NCBI GenBank assembly: GCA_902470095.1 | Contig: CABRFG010000038.1 | Coordinates: 1-22,073, forward strand | Reading direction: 5' to 3' | DNA: 22,073 bases | From: an uncultured Collinsella sp. | GTDB taxonomy: Bacteria; Actinomycetota; Coriobacteriia; Coriobacteriales; Coriobacteriaceae | Shown: piece by piece, positions 7,251-14,732 of the stretch | How the letters are laid out: each line of letters begins with the position of its first letter | Numbering within the stretch: the first letter of the stretch is position 1 | Notes under the pieces: model-generated | What the model was told of the DNA's origin: nothing | Seen by the model: the letters and a program-made list of their open reading frames with translations, nothing else | Databases searched by the model: none | Translations under genes and position numbers: made by a program

Positions 7251-9209
7251 ATGGCGATTCGGGCGATGGGGCCGAGCGGACAATACGAGACTGGATTGGA
7301 TGCTGCCGGTGCGGCGCTGCCCGAGCTGCTGGCGCCGGCGGGCGGGCTCGACCAGATGCTTGCGGCCATCGCCGCGGGTGCCGACGCCATCTATGCGGGG
7401 TTGGGCGGCTTTAACGCCCGCGTGAGCGCGCATGGCTTTACGGATGACGAGTTTGCGCGCGGCTGCGCCGTGGCGCATGCCCATGGCGTGCGCGTGTACG
7501 TGACGCTCAACGTGTTCGTGTTTGACGATGAGTTATCCGACGCGGTGGCGCTGGGAGCTCATGCACTGGAGTTGGGCGCCGATGCTCTGATTGTCGCCGA
7601 TGCCGGGCTGGCCTGCGCGCTGCGCGCGGCGATTCCCGGGGTCGAGATTCACCTGTCCACGCAGGCGGGCGCTCATAGCGAGGGTGCCGTGCAGTTGGCT
7701 GCCAAGGAGTTGGGAGTTGAGCGCGTGACGACGGCACGCGAGCTGGCGGTCGACGAGATTGCGGCGCTATGTGCCACGGGCGTGCCCATCGAGGTATTCT
7801 GCCACGGTGCGATTTGCATCGGCTATTCGGGGGCGTGCGAGTTCTCGGCCCTGCGGCGTGGGCGCTCGGCGATGCGCGGCGACTGCACGCAGCCGTGCCG
7901 TCTGGCGTACGACCTGGTGGACGAGGCGGGGCAGAGCGTTGCCGCCGTCGAAGGGGATCGCCTGTTGTGCCCGCGCGACTATCTGGGTATTGCGCATCTG
8001 CCCGAGCTTGTAGATGCCGGCGTGGCGTCGCTCAAGATCGAGGGGCGCATGAAGAACCCCGATTACGTATTCAATGTGGTGCGGGTGTGGCGCCGGGCGC
8101 TCGATATGCTGCGCGACGGCGCGTGGGACCCCGGTGTCGTGGAAGAGCTTGAACGCGAGCTGGGAAGGTCGTTTAACCGTGGGTTTACCGATGCGTACCT
8201 GCGAGGGCGTTCGGGTGCCGAGCTGATGAGCTTTGAGCGCGCAATTAACCAGGGCGTGCGCGTGGGGCGTTTGGTCGCTGTGGGCCACGAAGAGGTGACC
8301 GTTGAGCTCGACGCCGCCGTGGCGGCGGGTGACACGCTCGAGATTCGGTTCTATCCGGGTGTCGACGCGCGTCCCGATGTGCCCAAGCGCTGGCCGCAGG
8401 TGCCCTGCCCGGTGGATGCCGCAGCGGGGAAGCGCGTCGTCGTGCATTGCAAGCGTAAGATGGACGCGGGCTGCGAGGTGTACCTGATTCGCAGCGCCGG
8501 CGTATTGGATCAGACGGCGGCGGTGTTGGAGCGTATGCGGGCCGAGGCGGATTCGATTGCGCCCGTTTCGCATGCCGTTGAGGTGCTGCCCTTTGAGGGC
8601 GTTGCGGTGGATGGCGGTGCGTCGACGGAGTTGGTGGAGTGCGCGGTTCCCACTCGCATGGTTTTTGCTTGGCAGCTGATGGATGCCGACCCGCGCGGAG
8701 AACTCGATTTGTCCGACGCCGTTGTGGTGCTTGACGAGGTGTGCCGCGCGAGTGACGCTGACTGGACCCGCTCACTGATGCAGCGTGCCGGGCGCGTCGT
8801 CTGCCGCAACCTGGGACAGGTGGTGATCGCTCGCGAGCTGGGCGTGACTTTTGACGTGGCGGCGCCGGTGTTCTGCGCGAATCGGGCCACGCTTACCTGG
8901 CTGCGCGGACTCGGTGCGGGGCGGGTGTACTTGCCGGCCGAGTTGCTCGGCAATGATGCGGAGCGTATTGCCGAACTGGCTGCTGAACCCGGCGTCTTGG
9001 GTCCGGTCGACGCCGACCGTCCCGAGCTTATGGTGTGCGAGCACTGCCTGCTGACCGCCGAGGGCGTCTGCGCCACCGATGCGACGGGACAGGTCCGTTG
9101 CCGCGACTGCTTGCGTCGTCGGCCGACACGCTATCTGGTCGAGCGTGACGGTACACGTCTGCCAGTTGCCATTGACGCATGCGGCAGGACGAGGATTTTC
9201 CTGTCGTAG
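7251..9209 (+). CDS. U32 family peptidase / RNA-hydroxylation protein (RlhA/TrhP-like)
   Basis: The 652-residue product starts with LPELLAPAGGLDQMLAAIAA and ADAIYAGLGGFNARVSAHGF, typical of U32 proteins. The family signature EVFCHGAICIGYSGACEFS is at about residues 181-199. Cysteines 184, 189, 196, 212 and 216 form the cluster that in relatives such as UbiU and TrhP is linked to an iron-sulfur centre. SLKIEGRMKNPDYVFNVVRV is another conserved block. The C terminus has a Cys-rich segment, CEHC and CRDC, suggesting a zinc ribbon. Family members described as collagenases have also been shown to act in 23S rRNA or tRNA hydroxylation; the length and domain make-up here suit RlhA better than a secreted protease, and there is no signal peptide. 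The start at 7251 has AAGGAG seven nt upstream; an ATG at 7224 lacks a site. Confidence 0.88.
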   Translation: MAIRAMGPSGQYETGLDAAGAALPELLAPAGGLDQMLAAIAAGADAIYAGLGGFNARVSAHGFTDDEFARGCAVAHAHGVRVYVTLNVFVFDDELSDAVALGAHALELGADALIVADAGLACALRAAIPGVEIHLSTQAGAHSEGAVQLAAKELGVERVTTARELAVDEIAALCATGVPIEVFCHGAICIGYSGACEFSALRRGRSAMRGDCTQPCRLAYDLVDEAGQSVAAVEGDRLLCPRDYLGIAHLPELVDAGVASLKIEGRMKNPDYVFNVVRVWRRALDMLRDGAWDPGVVEELERELGRSFNRGFTDAYLRGRSGAELMSFERAINQGVRVGRLVAVGHEEVTVELDAAVAAGDTLEIRFYPGVDARPDVPKRWPQVPCPVDAAAGKRVVVHCKRKMDAGCEVYLIRSAGVLDQTAAVLERMRAEADSIAPVSHAVEVLPFEGVAVDGGASTELVECAVPTRMVFAWQLMDADPRGELDLSDAVVVLDEVCRASDADWTRSLMQRAGRVVCRNLGQVVIARELGVTFDVAAPVFCANRATLTWLRGLGAGRVYLPAELLGNDAERIAELAAEPGVLGPVDADRPELMVCEHCLLTAEGVCATDATGQVRCRDCLRRRPTRYLVERDGTRLPVAIDACGRTRIFLS

Positions 9210-9256
9210 GTGCCGCGTCGCGTCAGTTTGTTATCATAAGAGAGTTTTGGACTTCC

Positions 9257-9283
9257 AGCACCGCCGTTTTCGGCGAGGGTGCT
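9257..9283 (+). promoter_or_regulatory. Leader hairpin ahead of tyrS
   Basis: AGCACC (9257-9262) pairs with 9278-9283 and GCCG (9263-9266) with CGGC (9271-9274) around TTTT, with a 3-nt bulge on the right side. It ends eight nt before the AAGGAGG ribosome binding site. No T tract follows and no T-box signature is present, so it is more likely a leader structure than an attenuator. Confidence 0.4.
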
Positions 9284-9304
9284 ATAGCAAAAGGAGGATA
9301 CCCA

Positions 9305-10516
9305 ATGCTGTCTGTTGACGAGCAAATGCGTATCATCACCTCGGGCGCCGCGCAGATCGTTCCCGAGGCCGACCTTCGCAAGAAGCTTGAGAAGGGCGAG
9401 CCCCTCAACATCAAGCTCGGCGTCGACCCCACCAGCCCCGACCTGCACCTGGGCCACGCCGTGCCGCTGCGTAAGATGCGTCAGTTCCAGGACCTGGGCC
9501 ACAACGTCACCCTCATCATCGGCAACGGTACCGCGTTGATTGGCGACCCTTCGGGCAAGAATTCCACCCGTCCGCAGCTTTCGCAGGAGCAGATCGAGGC
9601 CAATGCCGAGACCTACGTGAGCCAGGCCATGAAGATCCTTGATCCCGAGAAGACCACCATCGTGCACAACGGTGACTGGATCCTTTCGATGGATCTGGCC
9701 GGTCTGCTGCAGGTGTGCTCCAAGTTCACCGTCGCCCGCATCCTCGAGCGCGACGACTTTACCAAGCGCTACCAGTCTCAGACGCCGATCGCCCTGCATG
9801 AGTTCCTGTATCCCGTGATGCAGGCTTTCGACTCCGTGCAGATCAAGGCCGACGTCGAGATGGGCGGCACCGATCAGCTCTTCAACCTGCTCGCTGGCCG
9901 TGAGCTCATGGAGAAGATGGGCATGGAGCCGCAGATCGCGCTCACCATGCCGCTGCTCGAGGGTACCGACGGCGTGCGCAAGATGTCCAAGTCATACGGC
10001 AACTACATCGGCCTGACCGACGCGCCCAAGGACATGTTCGGCAAGACCATGTCCATCCCCGACGAGATGATCGGCAAGTACTATCGTCTGGCCAGCTCGC
10101 TCACCCCGGCCGAGGTCGACAAGATCGACGCCGCCCTGGCCGACGGCTCTGCCGATCCCTATGAGCTCAAGCGCGCTCTGGGTCGCGACCTGTGCGACAC
10201 CTACCACGGCGCCGGTGCCGGCGACGAGGCTCAGGCCGAGTTCGACCGCGTGTTCAAGGAGGGCCAGCTCGCCGACTTCCCCGAGAAGCACGTTGAGCTG
10301 ACTGTTAACGACGAGGGCCAGATCTACCTCGCCGGCCTGCTCAAGGACTTGGGTCTTTCGGCGAGCGCCGGCCAGGCTCGGCGCGATATCGACGGCGGCG
10401 GCGTCAAAATCAACGGCAAGGCCGTGGCTCCCAAGAGCTATAACATCGATCCCAGCGCCCTCAAGCTGGGCGACACCCTTTCTGTGGGTAAGCGCAAGGG
10501 CTTCAAGTTGATTTAG
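9305..10516 (+). CDS. tyrS: Tyrosyl-tRNA synthetase
   Basis: Class I aminoacyl-tRNA synthetase that charges tRNA-Tyr in the cytoplasm. The ATP-binding HIGH motif appears as HLGH (residues 48-51) within VDPTSPDLHLGHAVPLRKM, followed by RQFQDLGHNVTLIIGNGTA. GGTDQLFNLLAGRELM and the signature KMSKS (226-230) complete the catalytic core. The end holds an S4 RNA-binding domain with SAGQARRDIDGGGVKINGKA. Length is 403 residues, normal for the type with HLGHxVPLRK. ATG 9305 has AAGGAGG seven nt upstream; an in-frame upstream ATG at 9179 lies inside the U32 gene and is rejected. It is probably transcribed alone or as read-through from the U32 gene, whose stop is 95 nt upstream. Confidence 0.97.
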   Translation: MLSVDEQMRIITSGAAQIVPEADLRKKLEKGEPLNIKLGVDPTSPDLHLGHAVPLRKMRQFQDLGHNVTLIIGNGTALIGDPSGKNSTRPQLSQEQIEANAETYVSQAMKILDPEKTTIVHNGDWILSMDLAGLLQVCSKFTVARILERDDFTKRYQSQTPIALHEFLYPVMQAFDSVQIKADVEMGGTDQLFNLLAGRELMEKMGMEPQIALTMPLLEGTDGVRKMSKSYGNYIGLTDAPKDMFGKTMSIPDEMIGKYYRLASSLTPAEVDKIDAALADGSADPYELKRALGRDLCDTYHGAGAGDEAQAEFDRVFKEGQLADFPEKHVELTVNDEGQIYLAGLLKDLGLSASAGQARRDIDGGGVKINGKAVAPKSYNIDPSALKLGDTLSVGKRKGFKLI

Positions 10517-10518
10517 TT

Positions 10519-10540
10519 CCGCCGTTCTACCGAACGGCGG
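10519..10540 (+). terminator. Hairpin directly after tyrS
   Basis: A perfect 9-bp stem, CCGCCGTTC (10519-10527) with GAACGGCGG (10532-10540), around a TACC loop, begins two nt after the tyrS stop. No T tract follows, so termination would be weak alone; it may act with the larger structure 17 nt further on. Confidence 0.5.
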
Positions 10541-10556
10541 ACCGGCCGACGCTGCG

Positions 10557-10653
10557 CGGGCCGCATTTGGACAATCTGACGTTCAACTTCAAGGGCGCGA
10601 CCAGAAGGTCAGCGCCCTTTCGTTTCACGTCACCTTGTCTCAAATGCGGCCCG
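10557..10653 (+). repeat. Nested 97-nt palindromic element
   Basis: Three nested stems fold this stretch into one long hairpin. The outer arms are 10557-10574 and 10635-10653, 18 bp with one bulged T. The middle arms are TGACGT (10577-10582) and ACGTCA (10627-10632). The inner stem AAGGGCGC-GACC (10591-10602) pairs with 10607-10619 with one bulged A around AGAA. The inner hairpin followed by TTTCGTTT could act as a terminator for tyrS. A 5-nt CGCTG occurs on both flanks (10550-10554 and 10656-10660), two nt outside each arm, hinting at an inserted palindromic element. Confidence 0.7.
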
Positions 10654-10783
10654 TTCGCTGGCGATGCCAAAACATCGGCGTTTTTGTTGTCGGGACGGCA
10701 GTTAGTAGTCGTCGAGTAGTCATTGGTGCTCAGCGGCAGTCCCCATTGCACCAAGTGGCGTGTGCCGTTAAGCGGAGGGGCGT
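10654..10783 (+). other. Gene-free part of the tyrS-ade intergenic region
   Basis: Together with neighbouring elements this forms a 364-nt gap. It holds a weak 5-bp hairpin with T5 tail (10662-10685), a 7-bp hairpin TTGGTGC/GCACCAA (10723-10729 with 10748-10754), and a stretch at 10706-10728 that faintly resembles the TAGTCRTYGGGG repeat found near 12.7 and 13.8 kb. I see no reading frame with a ribosome binding site. Confidence 0.4.
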
Positions 10784-10812
10784 ATTGTTGGCCCATCGTT
10801 TGGGCATACAAT
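10784..10812 (+). promoter_or_regulatory. Probable ade promoter spanned by a palindrome
   Basis: TACAAT at 10807-10812 is a good -10 box and TTGTTG at 10785-10790 a modest -35, spaced 16 nt. The same 29 nt form an inverted repeat: ATTGTTGGCCCA (10784-10795) against TGGGCATACAAT (10801-10812), 10 of 12 positions paired, around TCGTT. A repressor binding here would cover both promoter boxes. Expected transcription start is near 10819. Confidence 0.55.
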
Positions 10813-10824
10813 GGCTATGAGCAT

Positions 10825-10860
10825 GCTGCGGTGAAGGCTTGTCCGCTCCGCAGCTTTTTT
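10825..10860 (+). terminator. Terminator-like hairpin in the ade leader
   Basis: GCTGCGG (10825-10831) pairs with CCGCAGC (10848-10854), with a 16-nt loop, followed by six T (10855-10860). It lies between the predicted start of transcription and the ade ribosome binding site (AAGGAG, 10870-10875), so it could act as an attenuator, or stop read-through transcripts from upstream. I see no purine-riboswitch core before it. Confidence 0.6.
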
Positions 10861-10880
10861 CTACGGTTAAAGGAGTATGT

Positions 10881-12701
10881 ATGTCCGTTGAGGTCATGAG
10901 GACTGTGATCGAGGCCGCCGAGGGCCGCGTGCCCGTCGACACGCTGTTTACCAATGCACAGATCGTCGACGTGTATGGCCAGCGCGTGGCGCCCGGTAGC
11001 GTTGCCGTCAAGGACGGTGTGATCGTCGGCGTGCTCTACGATGGTCGCGACGATGCCGCTGGCACCTATGAGGCAACTGAGGTCATCGACTGCCAGGGTC
11101 GCTATCTCGCTCCCGGTTTTATTGACGGGCATCTGCATATCGAGTCTTCGAACATCCGTCCCGCCGAGTATGCTCGCATGGCCGCGACGCGCGGTACTAC
11201 CACCGCCATTGCCGACAGCCACGAGATTGCTAATGTGGCGGGCCTGGACGGCCTGCGCTTTATGATTGAGGACGGCCGCCGCGCACCCATCTCCATCAAA
11301 TACATGATGCCTTCGTGCGTGCCCGCGCTGCCCGACGAGCAGGCCGGTGCCGTTATTTCTGCTGCCGATATGCAGGCGTTTTTTGCCGAGCATCCAGGCG
11401 ATGTCTTTGGTCTGGGCGAAATGATGAACCTGCCGGGCGTCTTTATGGCCGACCCCGAGACTTGCGCTCGCATCGATGCTGCCAACCAGACGCCGTCCAA
11501 GCAGGTTGACGGCCACGCGCCGCTCGTTGCCGGCAAGGACCTCAACGCCTATGCCGCGGCGGGTATTATCGCCGACCACGAGTCGACGATTCCCGAGGAG
11601 GCGCTCGATAAACTGTCCCGCGGCATGTATGTGATGCTGCGTGAGGGCACGTGCAGCCACGATCTGGCCAATTTGTCCCCGATGCTGCTGGAAAACCCCG
11701 CCCGCGCCCGCCGCTGCTGCTTTGCGACCGACGACCGCGCTCCCTCCGACGCGCTTTCGACCGGCATGATCGACAATGCCTGCCGCGTGGCCATCGAGGC
11801 TGGCGTCGACCCGGTGGTCGCCATCTCCATGGCGTCCCTTTCCACGGCTGAGGCATTTGGCCTGGACCACGGCTGTCGCGACCCGCATGAGCTCCGCGGC
11901 GCGATCGCCCCAGGCAAGCGTGCCGACCTGCTGGTGCTCAACGACCTGACGTTTGCCACAGCTCCGCATCGCGTGTATGCCGCCGGTGCCCTGGTGGCGC
12001 AGGACGGCACCTTTGTAGGCGAGATTGCACCCGAGACTGCCGAGGTCGCCTCTCTTGCCGATGAGCTGCGTGCTTCCGTTAAGCTGCCGAAGCTTTCGCT
12101 CGACGTGTTTGACTATGCCTTTAAGCCGGGCGAGGCCGTTATCGATGTCATCCCGGGTATGGCTATCACGGGTATGGCCCGCCCCGAGAGCGCCGAGGAC
12201 TTGCGCCGCATTATGCTGATCGAGCGCCATGGCCGTGGCGTGTCGCTGCAGGCCGAGGGCGCCGATGGCGACGGCCCCGCTGGCCTGGGCCTGGTCGGCA
12301 AGCATATCGGTCGCGGCTGGGTGCGCGGTTTCACCATCACCGGTGGTGCCATTGCCTCCACAATCGGCCACGACTCGCACAACGTGTGCGTGGTGGGCGA
12401 TAACGCTGCCGATATGATGGCTGCCGTTGAGGCCGTGGGCCAGGGTGGTCACGTGCTGGTGCGTAACGGCGAGGTCGTGGCGCGCATTCCGCTGGCGCTC
12501 GGTGGCCTGATGAGCGAAGGCACGGCCGAGGACGTTGCCGCGCAGCACGATGACTTTATGGTCAAGGCGCGCGCCATGGGTATTGAGCCGCCGCTCGACC
12601 CCATCATGGGCATCATCTTCCTGCCCCTGCCGGTCATCCCGACGCTCCGCATCCGCCCCGAGGGCATGTTCGACGTCACCACCTTCACCTACGCCGACTA
12701 G
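10881..12701 (+). CDS. ade: Adenine deaminase
   Basis: Amidohydrolase-family metalloenzyme that converts adenine to hypoxanthine and ammonia in purine salvage. The 606-residue product has the family layout. A metal-binding GFIDGHLHIESS motif (His84 and His86) lies in the N-terminal half of the barrel. ADSHEIANVAG, FGLGEMMNLPG, DGHAP and IIADHESTIPEEA follow, and CFATDDR supplies a late metal ligand. The C-terminal domain with HDSHNVCVVG and DPIMGIIFLPLPVIP is diagnostic for Ade versus dihydroorotase or urease-like relatives. The ATG at 10881 has AAGGAG five nt upstream; an in-frame ATG at 10839 lies inside the terminator-like hairpin and is unlikely. The gene is monocistronic, with a candidate operator and attenuator upstream. 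Confidence 0.95.
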   Translation: MSVEVMRTVIEAAEGRVPVDTLFTNAQIVDVYGQRVAPGSVAVKDGVIVGVLYDGRDDAAGTYEATEVIDCQGRYLAPGFIDGHLHIESSNIRPAEYARMAATRGTTTAIADSHEIANVAGLDGLRFMIEDGRRAPISIKYMMPSCVPALPDEQAGAVISAADMQAFFAEHPGDVFGLGEMMNLPGVFMADPETCARIDAANQTPSKQVDGHAPLVAGKDLNAYAAAGIIADHESTIPEEALDKLSRGMYVMLREGTCSHDLANLSPMLLENPARARRCCFATDDRAPSDALSTGMIDNACRVAIEAGVDPVVAISMASLSTAEAFGLDHGCRDPHELRGAIAPGKRADLLVLNDLTFATAPHRVYAAGALVAQDGTFVGEIAPETAEVASLADELRASVKLPKLSLDVFDYAFKPGEAVIDVIPGMAITGMARPESAEDLRRIMLIERHGRGVSLQAEGADGDGPAGLGLVGKHIGRGWVRGFTITGGAIASTIGHDSHNVCVVGDNAADMMAAVEAVGQGGHVLVRNGEVVARIPLALGGLMSEGTAEDVAAQHDDFMVKARAMGIEPPLDPIMGIIFLPLPVIPTLRIRPEGMFDVTTFTYAD

Positions 12702-12737
12702 TCATCGGGGACGTTCTTAAACGACTAGCCGTCGGGG
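12698..12737 (+). repeat. 40-bp intergenic repeat, copy A
   Basis: It reads CTAGTCATCGGGG, then ACGTTCTTAAACGA, then CTAGCCGTCGGGG, so it contains a 13-nt unit twice, 27 nt apart. The inverted copy B at 13767-13806 matches 36 of 40 positions and every mismatch is C versus T. The ade stop codon TAG (12699-12701) lies inside the first unit. Confidence 0.85.
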
Positions 12738-12764
12738 TGACGTGTCGCCTGGCGCCGCGACCGT

Positions 12765-12801
12765 AGGACCTCTGGCATGTGTGAGCTATTTGCCAGGTCC
12801 T
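12765..12801 (+). terminator. Possible ade terminator hairpin
   Basis: AGGACC (12765-12770) pairs with GGTCCT (12796-12801) and TGGCA (12773-12777) with TGCCA (12791-12795), with a 2-nt bulge and 13-nt loop. The tail TGTAACGTTT is only weakly T-rich, so the terminator call is uncertain. Confidence 0.35.
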
Positions 12802-12832
12802 TGTAACGTTTACGCCCGCGGAGTCTTATTTG

Positions 12833-12897
12833 AGCTCCCTTTGGGTACGTTGGAATCGGATGCGCGTTCGATTCCAACAAGCCCGAAGGGAGCTTTT
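12833..12897 (+). promoter_or_regulatory. Hairpin burying the HAD gene's ribosome binding site
   Basis: AGCTCCCTT (12833-12841) pairs with AAGGGAGCT (12886-12894); GGG (12843-12845) pairs with CCC (12882-12884); and GTTGGAATCG (12849-12858) pairs with CGATTCCAAC (12869-12878) around a 10-nt loop. The right arm contains AAGGGAG (12886-12892), seven nt before the ATG at 12900 and the only plausible ribosome binding site. TTTT follows at 12894-12897, so the same hairpin could also terminate transcription. Confidence 0.7.
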
Positions 12898-12899
12898 CT

Positions 12900-13694
12900 A
12901 TGTTTAAACTGATTGCATCCGATATGGACGGCACACTGCTTGACGAAAACGGCCAGGTGCCTCCTGAGACCTACGAACTGATTCTGGCGCTACACGAGCA
13001 TGGCGTGCATTTCGCCGCATCGTCGGGTCGTCGCTACGATCGCCTGTGCGAGTTCTTTGCGCCCGTTCGCGACAAGATGGACTTTGTCGCCGCTAATGGC
13101 GCCCAGGTCTACGCCGACGGCAAGATGGTGGACCGTGAGGTGTATTCCCACCTGGCGATTCGAAGGCTCGCCCAGGCCGTCAGGACGTTTCCCAATCTGC
13201 ATCTTGCGCTCTTTGACCGAACCAAGTCCTTCCTGCTCGATGACGAGTGCAAGTTCGTGCGTGAGGTCGATAAGGACCTTCCCAATGCCGAGCGCATTTG
13301 GGAGCTGCCCGACCCCAGCGTAAATATCATCAAAGCGAGTATCTTTTGCGACGACAGTGCGGTTATGGACAGTGCGTACGTGCTACAGCGCGAACTCGGT
13401 CAGCTCTTTACTTTTGCGCCTTCGGGCAACGCGTGGATCGATGCCATGCAGCCTGGTGTGTCGAAGGCCTCGGGTATCGCGCAGCTCGCGGAGCATTACG
13501 GCATTGGACGCGACGAGGTCATGGCGTTTGGCGACTCGATGAACGACTACGAGATCATTCGCTTTGTCGGCACGGGCTGCGCGATGGAAAACGCGCGCCC
13601 CGCGCTTAAGGCGGTGGCCGATCGCGTGGTGGGTTGTAACCGCGACCACGCCGTCCAGCAGGAGCTCCGTCGTGTTCTGGAGAGCCTCGCCTAA
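12900..13694 (+). CDS. HAD superfamily phosphatase, Cof subfamily
   Basis: The 264-residue product is a haloacid-dehalogenase-type hydrolase of the Cof (IIB) subfamily, which dephosphorylates sugar phosphates, flavin mononucleotide and related small metabolites. Motif I is DMDGTLLD (nucleophile Asp8 and general acid Asp10); motif II is ASSGRR; the conserved Lys is in GVSKASGIAQL; motif IV is AFGDSMNDYEII. The C2-type cap lies between motifs II and III. The substrate cannot be told from sequence. The ATG follows a ribosome binding site sequestered in a long hairpin, so translation is probably controlled. It faces a second Cof-type gene, 13803-14645, but the two share only family-level motifs and are not a recent duplication by eye. 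Confidence 0.92.
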   Translation: MFKLIASDMDGTLLDENGQVPPETYELILALHEHGVHFAASSGRRYDRLCEFFAPVRDKMDFVAANGAQVYADGKMVDREVYSHLAIRRLAQAVRTFPNLHLALFDRTKSFLLDDECKFVREVDKDLPNAERIWELPDPSVNIIKASIFCDDSAVMDSAYVLQRELGQLFTFAPSGNAWIDAMQPGVSKASGIAQLAEHYGIGRDEVMAFGDSMNDYEIIRFVGTGCAMENARPALKAVADRVVGCNRDHAVQQELRRVLESLA

Positions 13695-13695
13695 T

Positions 13696-13770
13696 CCGGC
13701 AGTTAGGGACGTTCCTTTTCTGCCGGCAACCGGGGACAGTCCTTGCAGCTTTTTCGCGAAGAGTGTCCCC
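13696..13770. terminator. Paired hairpins between the convergent HAD genes
   Basis: CCGGCAG (13696-13702) pairs with CTGCCGG (13720-13726), two nt after the first HAD stop. GGGGACA (13732-13738) pairs with TGTCCCC (13764-13770). Both have long loops, and a T5 run lies inside the second loop. They sit where terminators for the convergent genes are expected, but neither has the classic form. GGGACG and GGGGACA inside them echo the 40-bp repeat. Confidence 0.4.
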
Positions 13771-13806
13771 AACGACTAGTCATTTAAGAACGTCCCCAAT
13801 GACTAG
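13767..13806 (-). repeat. 40-bp intergenic repeat, copy B (inverted)
   Basis: Read on the minus strand it is CTAGTCATTGGGG, ACGTTCTTAAATGA, CTAGTCGTTGGGG, matching copy A at 12698-12737 in 36 of 40 positions. The TAG stop of the minus-strand HAD gene (13803-13805) is inside the first unit, exactly as the ade stop is in copy A. Confidence 0.85.
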
Positions 13807-14645
13807 GCGAGGGCGGCCATGATGGTGCGGGCGACGCCGTCGTGGTCGTTGTCGTATTCGGTGATGGCGTCGGCGGCCTCGCGGTCTTCGGGCTCGGCGT
13901 TGATCATGGCCATGCCGTGGCCCGCTGCCTGCAGCATGGGGATGTCGTTGATGTTGTCGCCGAACGCCCAGGCGTCGGCGAGACGCTCGCCCAGGTGCTC
14001 ACATAGCCACGTGAGGGCCGTCCCCTTGGTGGCGCCCTCACCCATGACCTCGATATTCATGGCGTACGAACGCGTGACCTCAATGCCTCCGAGCGTGTCG
14101 AGCGCCGTCGCGATGGCGTCGCGATCGGCCGGGTCGTGCCAGTACATGGCGATACGTTCGAGCGTCTCGACCTCGTCGATCTTGCTGTCGATATCCATGT
14201 CGATCGGTGTTCGTGTGCGCTTGAGCGAAGCCGCGATGTGGGGGTCGCCGCCGCAGAATTCGTCCAGGCGCGTGTAGAGCGAGCGGGGGAGGAAGCACTG
14301 CCCGTCCGCGAAGATATCGAAGGTCACATCGTGGCCGGCGGCAATGCGATGGATGCGGTGGGCAATGTCGCAATCGAGCGGACGGCTCAAGATGCACGTG
14401 GCGCACGAGGCGTCGGTGGGCACATCGTCGTCGAGCTGCCAGACGCTGGCGCCGTTGGCACAGACCGCGTAGTGCACGGAGGGATGGGCGAGAATGGGCT
14501 CAAAGATGCCCGACAGCGGACGCCCCGTGCAGGGAACAAACTCGATGCCACGACGTGCGAGCTCGTCGAGCATTGCCCAGGTGGCGTCGCTCATCTGCTT
14601 ATCACTCGTCAGCAGCGTTCCATCCATATCGGAAAACACAATCAT
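13803..14645 (-). CDS. HAD superfamily phosphatase, Cof subfamily (second)
   Basis: The 280-residue product shows motif I SDMDGTLLTSD, motif II PCTGRPLSG, the conserved Lys in GEGATKGTALTWL, and motif IV AFGDNINDIPMLQAAGHG, so it is another Cof-type IIB phosphatase acting on a small phosphorylated metabolite. CANGASVW after motif II is also typical. I take the ATG at 14645, with AAAGGA nine nt upstream; a TTG at 14654 would abut that site with no spacing. It lies downstream of citrate synthase on the same strand, but an intrinsic terminator separates them, so it probably has its own promoter in the 25 or so nt left or depends on read-through. Its stop codon is within repeat copy B. Confidence 0.92.
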   Translation of the reverse strand: MIVFSDMDGTLLTSDKQMSDATWAMLDELARRGIEFVPCTGRPLSGIFEPILAHPSVHYAVCANGASVWQLDDDVPTDASCATCILSRPLDCDIAHRIHRIAAGHDVTFDIFADGQCFLPRSLYTRLDEFCGGDPHIAASLKRTRTPIDMDIDSKIDEVETLERIAMYWHDPADRDAIATALDTLGGIEVTRSYAMNIEVMGEGATKGTALTWLCEHLGERLADAWAFGDNINDIPMLQAAGHGMAMINAEPEDREAADAITEYDNDHDGVARTIMAALA

Positions 14646-14670
14646 TCGCTGCAATCCTTTCTACTGGCAT

Positions 14671-14708
14671 AAAAAGCGTGGCCGAGGGCGGTGATGCCCT
14701 GGCCACGC
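14671..14708 (-). terminator. Intrinsic terminator of citrate synthase
   Basis: GCGTGGCC (14676-14683) pairs with GGCCACGC (14701-14708), and AGGGC with GCCCT inside, with one bulged base and a GGTGAT loop. Read on the minus strand the stem is followed by five T (14671-14675). It is a strong terminator 25 nt past the gene. Confidence 0.92.
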
Positions 14709-14732
14709 TCGGGTTCTATAACGGTCTGCGTC

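Noticed and set aside
9210..9304. T-box riboswitch ahead of tyrS
   Set aside because: The leader is only 95 nt, and neither the conserved T-box sequence nor an antiterminator/terminator pair with T tract is present.
10654..10860. Purine riboswitch ahead of ade
   Set aside because: The terminator-like hairpin made this tempting, but I cannot find the conserved purine-aptamer junction and loop sequences upstream.
10815..12548. 577-codon frame on the minus strand opposite ade
   Set aside because: Antisense shadow of a certain gene; His/Gly/Ala-rich composition, no recognisable motif.
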